From: Tetrapyrgos nigripes
Taxonomy: Eukaryota > Basidiomycota > Agaricomycetes > Agaricales > Campanellaceae
Direction of reading: 5' to 3'
DNA length: 64,000 nucleotides
NCBI GenBank assembly: GCA_013368315.1
Contig: JAACJM010000358.1
Span: 1 to 64,000, forward strand
Shown here: positions 31,086 to 43,900 of the stretch, piece by piece
How the letters are laid out: every line of letters starts with the position of its first letter
Numbering within the stretch: position 1 is the stretch's first letter
The notes under the pieces: model-generated
Database searches by the model: none
The model's input: only the letters and a program-made list of their open reading frames with translations
Told to the model about the DNA's origin: nothing
Translations under genes and position numbers: made by a program

Positions 31086-31602
31086 TGTCACGAATCGCTC
31101 CCCGCCTATTCATTTCCTTCCTATTCTTTTCCCCTTACTATCTACTTCCCACTTTAACCCCATAAACATCAACCATTTCTCATCATCGTCTATAGTTACC
31201 ATCTCCTTAGATCTATGACTCACATTCTTATCTCCTCCGTTTCCTATCTCCACGGACATTCTCACTGTCAATCATTCCTTATGATCCAGTGCCTTCATCT
31301 ATCCATACTTAGCTCATTATTCTCTCGCCCTTGACATTTCCACATGATACCGTCTATTATTACTGATTCCTTCCCATCTGTTCATATTTTACTTATATAC
31401 CTGTGATCCTTGTAACCTATCCCTCAGTTCGTTCACTTCGTCTCCACTCCGTACTTGTACTACGCAGTGTAGAGCCTAGTCAGCTTACTTTCTCTCTATC
31501 TCTCTACCTCTCTTCCTCTCTTGATTGAATCTATTCTCTTGTAACTGGTTTTCTTGTACTGTGTGACTTGGGTGGTTATTGAGTGTACCGACAACCTTGA
31601 CA
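31086..31602 (+). repeat. E2 3' LTR
   Basis: 517 bp, two differences from the 5' LTR, both G/A changes within CpG sites (31092 and 31446). Followed by the duplication GTGAA at 31603-31607. Confidence 0.96.
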
Positions 31603-31695
31603 GTGAATCAGCTTTCTAACTGCCAATTAGTGTTTCTATATGCGAATTTTGTATGGTGTATCACTGTTGGCATAATGCAAAAGATATTCTGATAG

Positions 31696-34600
31696 CTAAA
31701 TACACAAATCAGTGAAATACATGAATAGATGAGAAAAAGATGCAAAATACCTTGTAAAAAATGTCATCTTGTTCTTCTGCCTTGTGGTTCCAGATCCAGA
31801 CAGCCTCATTTGACAGCTCCTTCTTACTATTGATATAGAACTTGTTTGATGACATGAGATCATTGAATAGTTTGTGCTCGGCAATGGTATGAATGGGTAA
31901 AATAGCTTTCCAAGTCCCTTGTAGTCTTGTGAGGAATGCTTGTTTCTGCTTACCATCAACACTGGGAACAAAAGATGCCATCCCAGCCTGCTCTTGCACA
32001 GATGAAGGTAAGGGAAGAATACCAATCTCTTCAGTGGTCTGCTTGTAGAGATTGCCATTTACCCATGTAGTCAAGGAGATGTCACAGTCAATATCAAAGA
32101 GTTCTGTGAGTGTGATTTTGAGTTCCTGGATCTCATTTGTTAACCAGATGTAGTCATGACCAGAAAACTTGCAGCCAGTAGAGTTGAAAAAGCCGACCTT
32201 GCAAAACAGAAGTGAGTACACAGAAGCCAAATAACAAAATAAGTTAGCATACGTGAAGTCATAGAGGCATGCAAGCATATGTCGAATAGAAGTCCCTCTC
32301 AATGGCAATCATGGGATAAGCCAAGTATGTACACCACCTTCAGTGAAGTTGGTGCCACAGCTACAACACCATACCCAAAGAGCACCTGTGTGATAATCGA
32401 GGCCAATGCAATAGTACAAAGGAATACCTGGTGGATCAGACAAAAAGCCATTGGAGATCAGTTCCAGAATGTTCTTGACAACTTTCCAGGCTGCTGCATT
32501 GAATAAAGATTGTCCCATTTTTGCATCTTTCAAAGATCCGTACTTGAGAAAGACATCATGTACCTGAGGATAGAGGACTTCAGGTGGAGGGATTGTGCAG
32601 TGGCAATGCTGCCAGAGCCAACATGGTTTGTAATGAAGCATGAACTCCCAAGTCAACTTTTTGGTCTTCAACCAATCCTTGATGTGTCTTTTGTCTCCAG
32701 GGTCTGGAATAAAGATAGCATCACAAAGGGCTTGAGCAAATGGTACTCACAAACCATGAGTGCAAGAGATGTAAATCATGTTGAAAACATGAAATGGATC
32801 CTTTAACACTCAACTCCAGATGATCTGAGCAAACAAGTACAATAGTAGGTCACAAGGACCAAGCTCTTCCCTTCCAAACTGACTGCTCTCATCATCTCTC
32901 TCTGCCTGACCTGTGCTTGATTCACTGATTTCCCCAGATTGCATAAGTGACCCAAGGCCATCCTCACCATTATCATCAGCTGCACTGTTGAGCAGTTCCT
33001 GCAATACAGCATCAGGTATATGATCCTGAGATGTAGCCAAGGATGTAGGAGATTGAGGCAGTATGAGGGGCAAAGAAGGGAAATTGATACCCAGGCAAAC
33101 ATGAGTCCAAAGGCAGACAGCATCAAAGGGCACTGCACTGAGATCCTCAAGAAACCATTCTTTGTGGCTCTTGAGCTTTGCACCAGGAATAACAACCTCC
33201 TGAAGGAACAGAGTTGATTTTGTCAAAGAGAAGAAGACCAGCATAGGCATCAGTGGCAGCATAACTGAGCTGAACTGGGTTTAGCTCCTCAATACTCCAG
33301 ACTGCACTGATGTGCTCAGTGCAATTCTTTGGAAGACATTTACCCAGGAGAGCAGCAGTCAGGTCAGCAAGTGATATACGAGCATCTTGGATCAAGAAAT
33401 GTTGTTTTGCAAATGAACCCAGCTCTACTGCACCATGGAATGGACCTTGACCAGAGATGGTCTCAAGGTGCTGCAAATCCCCACTGACCATCCTCCTGAC
33501 CTTCAAGATACGTTGGTCTTGCAAAAACAGCACAAGCTGCTGAGGTAGCTTCTCACCTAATTTCAGGACATACATGTCATCTTTCAGTGCAATCTGAATG
33601 ATAGATGTAGGCCCATGTCCCTGCACATGACCACTCTCTGAGACATTGACATTCCACTCTGTATCAAAACCTACAGCAGCTACCTGGCCTCCAGACACAG
33701 GCAAACAGGACAGAATGGCACGTATGGCATTATCAATACCCTCTGGTTTGATTTGATGTATGACAACAGCAGAAGGTATCTTGAGTAAAGGGAGATTAGA
33801 ATGCTCCTTGACTGGCACAACATCCTTGAGAAGAGAGTGAAAGACTTCTTCTAACATTGCCTTATCTGACATGTTATTAGTGTAGAAGAGCTCAGGTTGA
33901 GAATGACCATATAGGTTGAGTGATTCTTGCATCTTCTTGAGGGCTTTGACAAACTGAGAATGTGCCTTTGTGGCCATGAAGTTGCACAGTCTAATTTCAC
34001 CCTTTTCATTTGTAACTGTGAGGAGGCCAATGAAGACAGGAGTACTGTTGACATAAGTGATATGTTTTGTGATCTAATGTTGTCTATGACTCAGTGTTTG
34101 ATATCATACCTTATGACTGTGGTCTATAGCACAAACACGACCAGACAACATTGCTATTTGCTGGTTGAAGCTAGCTCAGTGAGACTCAATGAAGGAGTCA
34201 TAGACATCCCAAAGCCATTGCCCAGATGGTACAAAGCTGTGGAATCCTTGATCTGATGTGTTCTCAAAAGGAAGAAATGACTTGTAGGTTTGTCCAGGAA
34301 GCCTCCCATGTGTCAGGAGGGTATGGAGGTACTGGCAGCAAAGAGTGTCATATTGTACCAGATGCTGCACTTGGATCATAGCTGCAACCTGGTGGACTCC
34401 CATGCCACTCTGTACACAGGAATGTAAAATGCCAACAGCTTGTAAAGAGATGCCACTTCGCCATGTGAGATATGCTGGAAACTCTGAGGCCAGGGCAGGT
34501 GGGAGCTTCTTCAGGATGCAAGGATCCCAGCTCCAGAAACACTTCTGACAGGGTGCACAGCAATAGCTGTACCCAATGATCCAGAGTGAGTGGTCAATAT

Positions 34601-35734
34601 CTATAATACATTGAGGATGATCAACTACATTAGACCTTGTAAGAGATACATTGCAATTTGGGCAGCCAATCAAGGTGCCTGCGATATCCAGGGGATCCCA
34701 AAGAAAGAACTGGGGAGAGAATAGATCTGTCAGAGAAAGATTCCGCCTTGTCCAAGAGGAACCATGTCAGCTTCTGGGGAAACCAGAATGCTCCAGAAAG
34801 ATGAAGGTGAGAATGACCCATCATGCTGCGATGATCACTTTTCAGTTGCTGGAGAGTCTTGTCAAGAGGGTACTGAAACCAAGGGGGATAGGGACAGTGA
34901 GACTTCTTTCGGCTAGTAGTAGCATTCTTGTTGTCTTCGTCATCATCTTCATCATTGTTCTCACCCCATGGATCCTCGTCCCCACATCTTTCATCATCTC
35001 CAATACCCAGACCTTCACCCATGAGAGGCTCTGGGCCCTCATTGCAGTTGTTGTCCACAATGTCTATGCCATGGGAGAAGGAATCCAGAATAGAGTCGAG
35101 GTCAGGAATGGTAAACGAGCCGCTTGCTTGATCATCCTCAGCCACCAGAGCACAGACCCTATCAACAACATGGTGAGATGATGATGTATGAGCTGGTTGG
35201 GGGATAGAGGAAGTTGGTGGGCGTGAACATGATGATGAGGCTTGTGGATGCACAGACAACAACGTCAAAGCCTCGAGACGTGTATCAGGTGGCAGCTGCA
35301 CTGGCTCTAAATGCATTAGACTCTAGATGCATAGATGATGGTGTCAATGCCTCGAAATGCATATGAGGCATTACCAATGTCTCTAAACACATAAGTGACA
35401 ATGTTGATGTTTCTGGTTGTGTGTATGACAACGTTGAAGCCTGTGAATGTGAATCTGCTGGCATTGAGACATCTGTATTCATATAAAATGATGAGGGTGA
35501 GTCCAGACGAGTTTGTGAAGGTGTAGATGACAATGTTTGGAGCAGAGCCTGGCCAATTTGAGACTGGGGATAAGAGAAAGTACTGGACAGAAATGTGGTG
35601 CTGCCAGGGTCAAGATCTTGATGTGTCGTTATAGATTGTATTGTTCTTGACTGCATAGTACCTGGTACATGCTTTACACCCATCACAATAATATCAGAAT
35701 GGCTGAAATATAAAAAAAAAAGCGAAAAACACAC
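31696..35734 (-). pseudogene. Decayed DUF6729 plus 3'-5' exonuclease gene
   Basis: On the minus strand: an acidic, Ser-rich N-terminus (35734-34900), PYPPWFQYPLDKTLQQLKSD (about 34890), then DUF6729 (34740-34176) with GCPNCNVSLTRSNVVDHPQC and SFLPFENTSDQGFHSFVPSG. A DEDD-type 3'-5' exonuclease (33977-33147) follows, with VAAVGFDTEW (metal-binding D and E), TSIIQIAL and QLSYAATDAYAGLLLF (last Asp). C-terminal blocks PLPSSVQEQAGMASFVPSVD and FLTRLQGTWKAILPIHT (about 32000-31870) complete the family layout. Frameshifts, for example near 34690, and stops break it. Such DUF6729-exonuclease proteins are multiplied in mushroom genomes; their role is not established. Exonuclease motifs resemble WRN/RNase D. 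Confidence 0.8.
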
Positions 35735-35762
35735 ACCAAACCCACAGGAGCAAACGGCGGGG

Positions 35763-35770
35763 GACCAGAT
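35763..35770 (+). repeat. Target duplication of the hAT-type MITE (left)
   Basis: GACCAGAT, repeated exactly at 36392-36399. Confidence 0.9.
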
Positions 35771-36391
35771 TAGGGCTCCTAGCGGATCGGATGATCCGGC
35801 ACCATCCGAGCGATTGCTGCTTCAGATTCGGATGCGGATGGTGCTCCTCCTCCTCCTCCATCTGACGGATAGCATCCGACCAATCCGACGGTAATCTGCG
35901 GATGGAAAGCCCAACACTGGAAGTTTCAGAAATACTATATAGTACTATTACCGAGTAGAGAAATACACAAAAATAAATAACGACCGCAACCAGTAGTATG
36001 TGTGGCTTCAACAGACAGCATTAATCCTTCATAACGCTGACTGGTTTGAGTGTTTCGCGAACGCTGGCGCTCCGATATTGAAGGCGCGGTGTCGGGTCTG
36101 AAACCTAGACACATACTTTTCTATTCTTTAATTTATTATCGTTTCTCTCCAGCTCATATCCTTGGTTTATTTTCTGTTACTCTTTTGCATTCCTTGGCCG
36201 CCACCATGTTGTTTATCTTATCTGTATGTCATGTGATCATAGATATACTATATAAGGGAAGCAGAACTCATCCGGCGATCATCCGTCGGATGCTCGGATA
36301 CCATCCGGCGGATGCGGATTGGGATTTGCAGACCACCCATCCGAGCGGATGGCATCCGAATCCGACACAATCCGATCCGATAGGAGCCCTA
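35771..36391. mobile_element. hAT-type MITE, 621 bp
   Basis: Terminal inverted repeats TAGGGCTCCTAGCGGATCGG (left) and TAGGGCTCCTATCGGATCGG (right, complement) differ at one base in 20. Exact 8-bp flanking duplications GACCAGAT are present, the hAT length. Subterminal regions are packed with 'catccg'/'cggatg' motifs, as expected for hAT transposase binding. There is no transposase; the open frame at 36050-36466 crosses the right end and is not a gene. Mobilised presumably by a hAT transposase elsewhere. Confidence 0.9.
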
Positions 36392-36634
36392 GACCAGATG
36401 CCCTCATTTCCTCCTCAAACAATCTCCTGTCCCTCTGGTTGTTGCCAGTACAAGAGATGCTCGTAATAGGATGAAATTGGGATGAAATCTATTTTCTGGG
36501 ACGTGGAAGGAGGCAAATTTTGGCTGTGCGCCAGGCCTTACCTAGGTTCGGACACAAACTGGGCAAAAAGTCGAAAATCTGTTCGGACAAAAACTGGCGC
36601 CATATGCGCCGGCCAGATAAGACATTGGGGTGTA

Positions 36635-36890
36635 TTGACAGGGGTCCTCGTCGACTCCCTTCGTCGCACTGCGAGTACCTCCGTATTCTGTCGATGAAGT
36701 GGTTTATCATATTTCTGCAGCAAGTGTCGCTTAAGTACATACCGAGCATCAGTACTTTCATACAGTACAACTACACATACATACTTGCTTCTAGCGTTAG
36801 TCTCGACATTACTACACAGCAGTCACTGAGTTGGCACAGAAACTGGTCGGAGTCGGTCCAGTCGGATGGCGTGCCCGCGGAGAAAGAGCG
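36635..36890 (+). repeat. Dispersed repeat family, fragment
   Basis: 'gtcgactcccttcgtcgcactgcgagtac' resembles 20425-20455, and 'ctgcagcaagtgtcgcttaa' through 'cacagaaactggtcggagtc' resembles 20905-21030. Relative to the 20-kb copy, the middle is deleted. It ends about 175 bp before the DUF2235 start codon, so it may supply part of that gene's promoter. Confidence 0.7.
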
Positions 36891-37065
36891 CTGACCACGT
36901 GGCGGATCCTAGAAATCAAACGCCCATGTCAATGTCATTGTCGGGCTTGGCTTTGTCTCCTCTTGCTCCCTACTTTACATCAAGGGATAGCACATCAACC
37001 TACGTTGAAGCTGTCCAAGAACCCTGACAAAAACTTCAAGAAACCCGGTAGAAAGACTTTTCTGA

Positions 37066-40000
37066 ATGGGCTCTGACCAACATGCGCAACAAGCTGGCTC
37101 ATCCTCGTTTGCGGACTTGCAAAGGACCTTGAGCTCGCCTCCAGAGTATTCCAGGTCTTATATCATTGAGGACGATGTCTCTGAGAGCGGTTCAGACGCT
37201 CTGAACAGCGTTATACCCGAGACGCATGATAGTAGGACGTTGGTGTTGTGTTTTGATGGGACTGGTGAGTGATGCTACGTGTAAACTTTGCTGTTTTTTA
37301 ATCTTCCTCATTCTGAGATACCAGGTGACCAATTTGACGACGATGTACGTCCTAGCTTCGACCGCTCTCGTAGTAGAACGCTGGCTAACATGACAATGCG
37401 ATGACACGTACCTAGAACTCAAATGTTGTCCAGCTTTTCTCCATGCTCAAGAAGGATGATTGGCGGCAGCAGTTGGTTTACTACCAGGTGTGTGCGCTCG
37501 CTATCTGTTCATTTCACCTTTTCTAAGGCTTACCTTCTCGCAAAATTTTTTTAGTCAGGTATTGGCACGTATAACATTCCTCAAGTAGCGCGTCCATGGA
37601 TGGCCAAGCTAGAGAGAGTGGTGGATAGTATGGTAGGCATGAATCTACATGTGCATGTCATGAGTGTGTAGCACGTTCTTTTCGTTTTTTTTTTGTTCGC
37701 TTTGCATGACTTACGGTGACGTTGTAGCCGGATACGAGTTCATAATGCAAAACTATCAAAGTGGGGATAAAATCTGTTTATTTGGGTGAGTATCAGTTTG
37801 AGTTTGTCCACCTTGCTTATGCGTTCCCCTTTTTATCATTCTTTTTCTTTGTATCACGACGCGTACGATGCAGCTAACCCGTACCCTCGCTATGTCTAGA
37901 TTTTCTCGAGGTGCATACGTATGTATCCCTAACGCCCTTTCATGGTTTATACTGTCTAAATCAAACGTTTATGTGAACAACAGACCGCTCGTGCTCTAGC
38001 TGGAATGTAAGCCTGTCTGTCCCATACACGTCTTCCCTTTCCTCCCGTTTATGCCTTTACTTCGTCACCTCACTATTCCTTTTCATCTCTTCTTCTACCC
38101 TCTTCTGATCGTCTCCTTCCCTCTCTCATCTTCTCATTAATTCCTTCGTTTTCATTTCTTCCTTACTCAACGCTAACTCAACCGATATCCAGGATCCACA
38201 AAGTCGGCCTCCTCCCCCGATACAACCACCAACAAGTTCCATTTGCATACAAGATGTACTCTCGGGAAGACGCTAGAGGGTGGAAACAGGCTTCTGCGTT
38301 TAAAAAGGCTTTTAGTATTGATGTGGATGTGGAGTTTTTGGGTGTTTGGTGAGTGCCTTTTTTACTTGATTTTCGGTTTCGTTGTGTTCTTTCGGTCCCA
38401 TTTGTTTTGCTCGTTTTCCTGGTGCCTGTGGGTGGCTGGGGAGACCGACTCAGTGTTTTGACGGTGCCTCTGGGTCTTACCTGAATCTAAGCTGAGCCGT
38501 ACTTTCGGTCAGTTTGACTCTGTCTGCATGCTTCTGGTTCTAGTACTCTGCTTTTCTTGCGTGGTTTCTTTACTGCCTTCCCTCTTTTCTATCTTTACCA
38601 TTCTTTCTCAATAACAAAAATACTGAAAACACATCTCCAGGGACACCGTCTCCTCTGTAGGCTTCATCCCCCGCCGTCTCCCCTTCACCACCTCCAACAC
38701 CTCTGTCAGGTTCTTCAGACATGCTCTAGCATTAGACGAACATCGCGCTCGCTTTGTTCCTAATTTCTGGCATCGAACGACGAAAAAGGAAGAAGACATG
38801 TTATGGGGAACCGGGATGAGGAAGGGTTGGATGCCGAAGAGTCATACGGTGGGCAGGAAGAGGGCGCATACGGTGCATAAGCCTGAGTCTGGAGTGCATT
38901 TGCATGTGCGTGAGGTTAAGGCGAGGATGGAAGACGCTAGTGGTGGTGATGGAGCTGGGGCTGGAGCAGGAGCAGGAGCTGCTGCCGGCGCTGAAGGCGA
39001 CGTTGGAGAAACAGTTGATGGAGGGGAAGGGAAAGGGACTGCGAATGGAAAGAAGAGGAAGATTGATGTACATCCCTCAGACTCGACTGCGATGATGCAG
39101 CAGATGGAACAGTTGTATAATACGGGTAACCATGGGTCTGATGTACAAGAAGTTTGGTTTGCTGGGTGTCATTGTGGTGAGTCCTCGGGAGTTTTTTCTT
39201 TCTTTATTTTTTGCTCTTTCTGAAGGGGTCTTCATATCTAAGAAGGTTCTCTCAGGCACTTCATTTATTTGCCTTTGTCAATCAGTCATTATGGGTCATG
39301 GCCTTTTCGTTTTGTTGCTGTCATGTATTCTCTTTTTCCCTCAGCTTGCTGCTCGCCTGTTCATTGGACAGCCCATGCATCACTTTGGCCTTCTGTCTAC
39401 TTTTCTCCTCTCTCATTCTCTACCTTATAACCACATCTCACTGTTATTCATACTAACGAATCTTCTCCTTTTCAGACGTTGGCGGCGGCGCCGTCCCCAA
39501 CGAAACACGCAACTCCCTCTCTCGCATCCCCTTCGGTGGATGATTCGTCAATGCTTCCTCACTGGGACGGGAATCATGTTTCACCGCGAAATGCTTAAAG
39601 ATGTGGGTCTGGATCCAGATAGCCTATATCCTATGGTCAGACCTAGGCCACCTATGCGGATGACGAGGAGACAGCTTGGTGCTGGTGATGACACCGGTGC
39701 AGGTACTGCAGGGAGCTCGTCCAACCCGACCAATACAACGAACATCACGAGAACCCAACGCCTACGGTCGATATTCCTGGAAGACTTCATAGACGAAGAA
39801 GAAGAAGACGTGAAGGATATTCTGAGTGATATACATGATGAGCTGAAGACCGTCAAAGCATGGTGGTTATTGGAGGTGTTACCGCAGAAAGTGAAGTATC
39901 AGGATGAGAATGATAAATGGGTTGAAAGGATTGCGTGAGTGTTCTTTGGCTTTCTTTTGGTTTGACGTGAACTGAACGCTGATGTCTTCCCTTCCCCATT

Positions 40001-40241
40001 ACGCTTGCTTCACTCTTGTCCCTTCTTATTTCCCTCTTCCCTCTTCCCCCCTTCTCTGTTTCCTTTCTCTCTTCACAGACGCGGCAACATGGGCCGAGCC
40101 CGACACATAGCCAAGAAAAACGGCGTCAGAATCCATCGCACCGTAAAAATAAGAATGGAAAGCGCCGATCATTTGTTACCATCGGGGAAGAAATATGTGC
40201 CGAGGCCAAAGTGGGATTTTGAGCCAATTTGGGTAGAGTGA
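37066..40241 (+). CDS. DUF2235 alpha/beta-hydrolase-like protein
   Basis: Eleven exons, read as 37066-37264, 37325-37344, 37416-37487, 37555-37663, 37728-37785, 37900-37918, 37984-38006, 38193-38348, 38641-39176, 39476-39934, 40079-40241, all frame-consistent. Family motifs: RTLVLCFDGTG then DQFDDD, NVVQLFSMLKKDD, SGIGTY, YEFIMQNYQSGDKICLFGFS and the nucleophile elbow GFSRGAY followed by TARALAGM; later DTVSSVG, WFAGCHCDVGGG (likely acid/His region) and a C-terminal half typical of fungal members. An Ala/Gly/Glu linker near 38940-39050 is low complexity. DUF2235 covers alpha/beta hydrolases including bacterial phospholipase effectors; the fungal substrate is unknown. Four exons are 19-58 nt, including 19, 20 and 23 nt. 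Confidence 0.9.
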
Positions 40242-40945
40242 GTACTGTCATGGATTGGGATTGTGGATGTTGTGGATACGGGTGGGGTGGGGAAGGAGGA
40301 AAGACTGTTGGGGCGAAGGGCGGAGTGGGGGAAGGTGGGGGCGTCGGCGTTGAATATGCAAGAGAGATGTGACAGCGTGTGTGAAGTAGCCAACGTGTCT
40401 CTTGGTAATGCACATGGGCTGGAAGACTTAATGTATCGGGATAATTTATTATACTCATTACTTTCTATTTTCTCCTGCATTCGTCAGTTGTCTTCGCTTG
40501 TGGTGGTCTAGTGAAGCAATTCTCACCGGTGAATAACAAGTCTACCGTCCTCATCACTACGTGATCGTTACAGTTCCCGACGTTGATGCCATGAGAGCCA
40601 CCAACGAGCAACACCAACTCAGTCAACTTCCCGGTAGCTAAAGGGTCGCGTCGGTATCTAACACAAATTGATGCAGGCACGAGTCCTCCAGGACCGTGTG
40701 TGAGATAGTTAAGTATACATAATGTACAAGGAATAATATGTAGTTACCGTATTTCAAACTAACAAGACAATGATACCTAAAAAGCGCAGATTAACTCTGA
40801 GAGACGAGTAAATAGTGTATGCATATATATGTACATAGACAAGAAAGCAGTAAAACATCCCCAAACCCATCCAATGTTTCCTAAATTCCCCTTCCACCCA
40901 TGGCTCAATCCCACAACCTCAAACCCTCAATACCAACTCAACCCC
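40242..40945. other. Convergent intergenic region
   Basis: Between two converging genes (DUF2235 and the transcription factor). No gene seen. It should hold both 3' UTRs. Confidence 0.6.
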
Positions 40946-43900
40946 TCAAAACCCCAACTGCTCAACAAAACTCTGCCAAGTCGCATCCAAAATCGGTGCC
41001 CCCGAGATGGGATTTATCCCACTATAACTCCCCGTGGGGAATCCCATAGGTGACCTCGAAGGATGGTCATAAAACGGTACATCCACAAAAGGCACAGATG
41101 AAGGCCAACCCTCGGGTGGGACGTTTACGTTCATACCCATCATGCCCATTCCGCCCATACCCATGTTCATAGACGACCAATCCATACCACTGCTACTACC
41201 ACCTCCACCATTACTGCTACTTATATCCGTAACTGCCGTCGCTGTGGTTGCAATGGAGTAACGTCTTCCAGCAGAATGAGATTGGGATTGTGGGTCTGGG
41301 AATTGGATATCCGACATTGGTTCGTCTGGAGAGGATTCTTCGGAATGGAAGAGCCCTCTTCCTCCTGATGGTTCCGAGTAAATAGGAGACGTCGACATCG
41401 TATGTATACCACCCGCACTCCTACCCCCGTTCCCACCATTTCGACTCAGCAGCGGCACCGAAGACGACGCATACTGAGGCAACGAGGGAGGTGCCATGCT
41501 AGCCAACCCAGGCAAACCCGTCGGCAAATCATAAAACGGAGGCCAAGGTCCTGGTCCAGTCGATAAAGTTAACGAGGGATCGTTGATGATATCCATCATT
41601 TGCATATCGCGGGCTATACTTGGGTGCATAGTTTCGGTGGGGAACAGGTCTTGGAAGGTTTGGCATTGGGATTGGGGTTGAGTCTGGGTTTGAGACTGCG
41701 GTTGGAATTGGGGTTGAGATTGCGGCTGGGAGTGAGACGGTGCAGGAACGAGATTCGTCGTTTCCAGAAGAGGTGGGGGGAAGGGCATCGACGAGCCAAC
41801 CTGGTGAGGTTGTGACCCTGCATTGGGAGAAGACGCAGAAGTCGGTGACTCATGATTACTAATAGGGGAAGTCGAATTGGAGTTGGACGAGGAGGTATGC
41901 GAGCCAGCTTTCGAGCGACGTCGAGTGGATTTGGATGTTGAGGAATGAGAGGCAGACATCGCAGCTATAAGATGCGTTCTACCACCTAGACGATCCAACT
42001 CGTCTACTGAAAGTTTGGAGCTGGCCAGGTCGGAGAGGTATTGTTTCTGGTCAACGGCCTCATGGGCTTTGTGACGGAGGTTTTTGAGGGTGTCCTGGGT
42101 AACAAAGTCGTTTCAGACGACGAAAGCAGACAACGGATGAGAAAGCAACTCACGAGGATATTAGCTGCTGATCTACAAGTGCTAGACGCATCCTCAAACA
42201 ACTCTACCACGGTATCCAGCTCTGCTAACGAAGACTTGGTCATCTTGGAGTGCGGAGACCTAGTGACGAGGATGCACATGACAATCTGGGATAGTGAGGT
42301 GTTCGGTCAGATCATACTGGACCTCGAGACGAAGGGGAAAAAAAGAAAAGAAGGAAAAAAACCGACGAGAGTAAGTCAAAACTCACAGCAGCACTCAACG
42401 CCTGACTCCAAGCGAGATTATACCTCTCCAGCAACCTCGGTATATGACGCCACATCATCTTCAACCCTTGGATTAACCTCCACGCTGACCTATACGTCGC
42501 CATAACAGACGGCAGGTACTTGTGACTGGCCAGGTCGTCGGGTGAATCCTGAAGAGCTTGAGCAAAGTACGCTCGATGCAAGTTGAGGAGAGCTACATTA
42601 ACGAAAATTGAAAACGAAAAAAAGGTCAGCTCCAACTCCATACACAGAGGTCTCAAATACATGATATACTCACTAGCCTCCTTATATGACATCGTCATCC
42701 ACCTCTGCATCGACAAACCCTGTATATTCTTAACATGTTCCCTCCCACCAGTCGCCATCAACATCTCCGTTGGATCCAAGTTACATCTTGGTCTCAGGTG
42801 CTGAGGGACGGGAAAGTCTCGTACTTGTCTATCAAAATCGATTATGAGGGAGTAGGGGGGAGATGTGGGGCCAAAAGCGTTTTCGATGATGGTGTGCATG
42901 AAGAAGGTGTATTGGAAGGTCCAGGTGTGGACTGGGAGGACGCAGATGGAGGGTAGAGGGGAAGGAGAGAGGGGAAAGGAAAAGAAAGAAACGGTGGTGA
43001 GTCAGCGCCGAGAATCCAAACCAGACAAAGGCGACGACGATAATAATGGGTACTCACAACCAATCTCCTTCCCATTACCACCAACATACTCATCAGTATC
43101 CTCCGGCAGCGGACAGTCGATGTAAGTCCTTGAAAGTGAGGGTGGTCGGCCATAGTTGAAGCTCTGTCGAGTAAAGTGGTCAGTCAGTAAACGATGAAGA
43201 ACAACGCCGTAGCATCTCCAAAATCTCCAAAAGACAGCCCAATAACAGGAAAAATACAGAAACTTGAGGAATGAGAAAATCAGACACCCACCAACCAAGT
43301 ATCCACCGTAAATATCTGCCAAAACACCAGCGCCCGCTTCTTTTGCATTTCTTCGCAAATTTCCCATCGAGCGCTGTTGAGATCTGTGCGTGTGGGTCAG
43401 TGATTGTGGGTCAGTATTTGGTTCACGTTTGAAGGAGGCGTAGAAGGGGAAGTAAAAATTGGGAAGAAATGATGAGGACTAGGGAACATGTGAAGAGGAA
43501 GCAGATGGGGTATGGATAAGAAGCAGATGGGAAAAGACGGGTAAGGAAAGGTAGTTACTCACGTAGACCGAGCTGAAGGACGCAAAAAAAAAAATAGATG
43601 TAAAAAAGGATTTCCGTCAAACCGGTTGGTCGTTCGGTTTGGTTGGATAATTGTCATTAGGGTTAGGGTTAAGTTTTTGGCAATACGACAGAGTCAGAAC
43701 AGAACAAAGACACCTCAACCAAAGAAAGAGAACTCACACCAACAGCCAACCTCGCCGAAAACCCCACCCACCACCACGCTGTTTGGGACCCTAGGGCTTC
43801 CCAGTCACTGAATTCGAGGTATTGGGACATGTGGATCTGGGTCAAGAATGTGAGCACGAAATCTCGGCTTTAAAGAAGAATAGAGAGGCGGGATAAAGAA

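Larger units (their letters stand above)
23815..31602 (+). mobile_element. E2: young Ty3/gypsy chromovirus with an extra 3' ORF
   Basis: 7.8-kb LTR retrotransposon flanked by target duplication GTGAA (23810-23814 and 31603-31607). LTRs are 517 bp each and differ at two positions by eye (23821 A versus 31092 G; 24175 G versus 31446 A), so insertion is recent. Order is LTR, primer-binding segment, ORF0, Pro-rich ORF, gag, protease, RT, RNase H, integrase, chromodomain, then a U3-like relic and an accessory ORF, polypurine tract and LTR. The 977-codon RT-to-chromodomain frame is intact, but gag and protease carry stops and frameshifts. Related to E1 through most of gag-pol and R-U5, but with a different U3. 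Confidence 0.96.

Noticed and set aside
34651..35181. 176-codon plus-strand ORF
   Set aside because: Antisense of the DUF6729 pseudogene's acidic region; no coding signature of its own.
36050..36466. 138-codon plus-strand ORF
   Set aside because: It crosses the right terminal inverted repeat and target duplication of the hAT-type MITE and has no domain; chance frame.
39132..39938. 268-codon single ORF in the DUF2235 region
   Set aside because: Its 5' third translates an intron (39177-39475) in a fortuitous frame; only 39476-39934 is exon.
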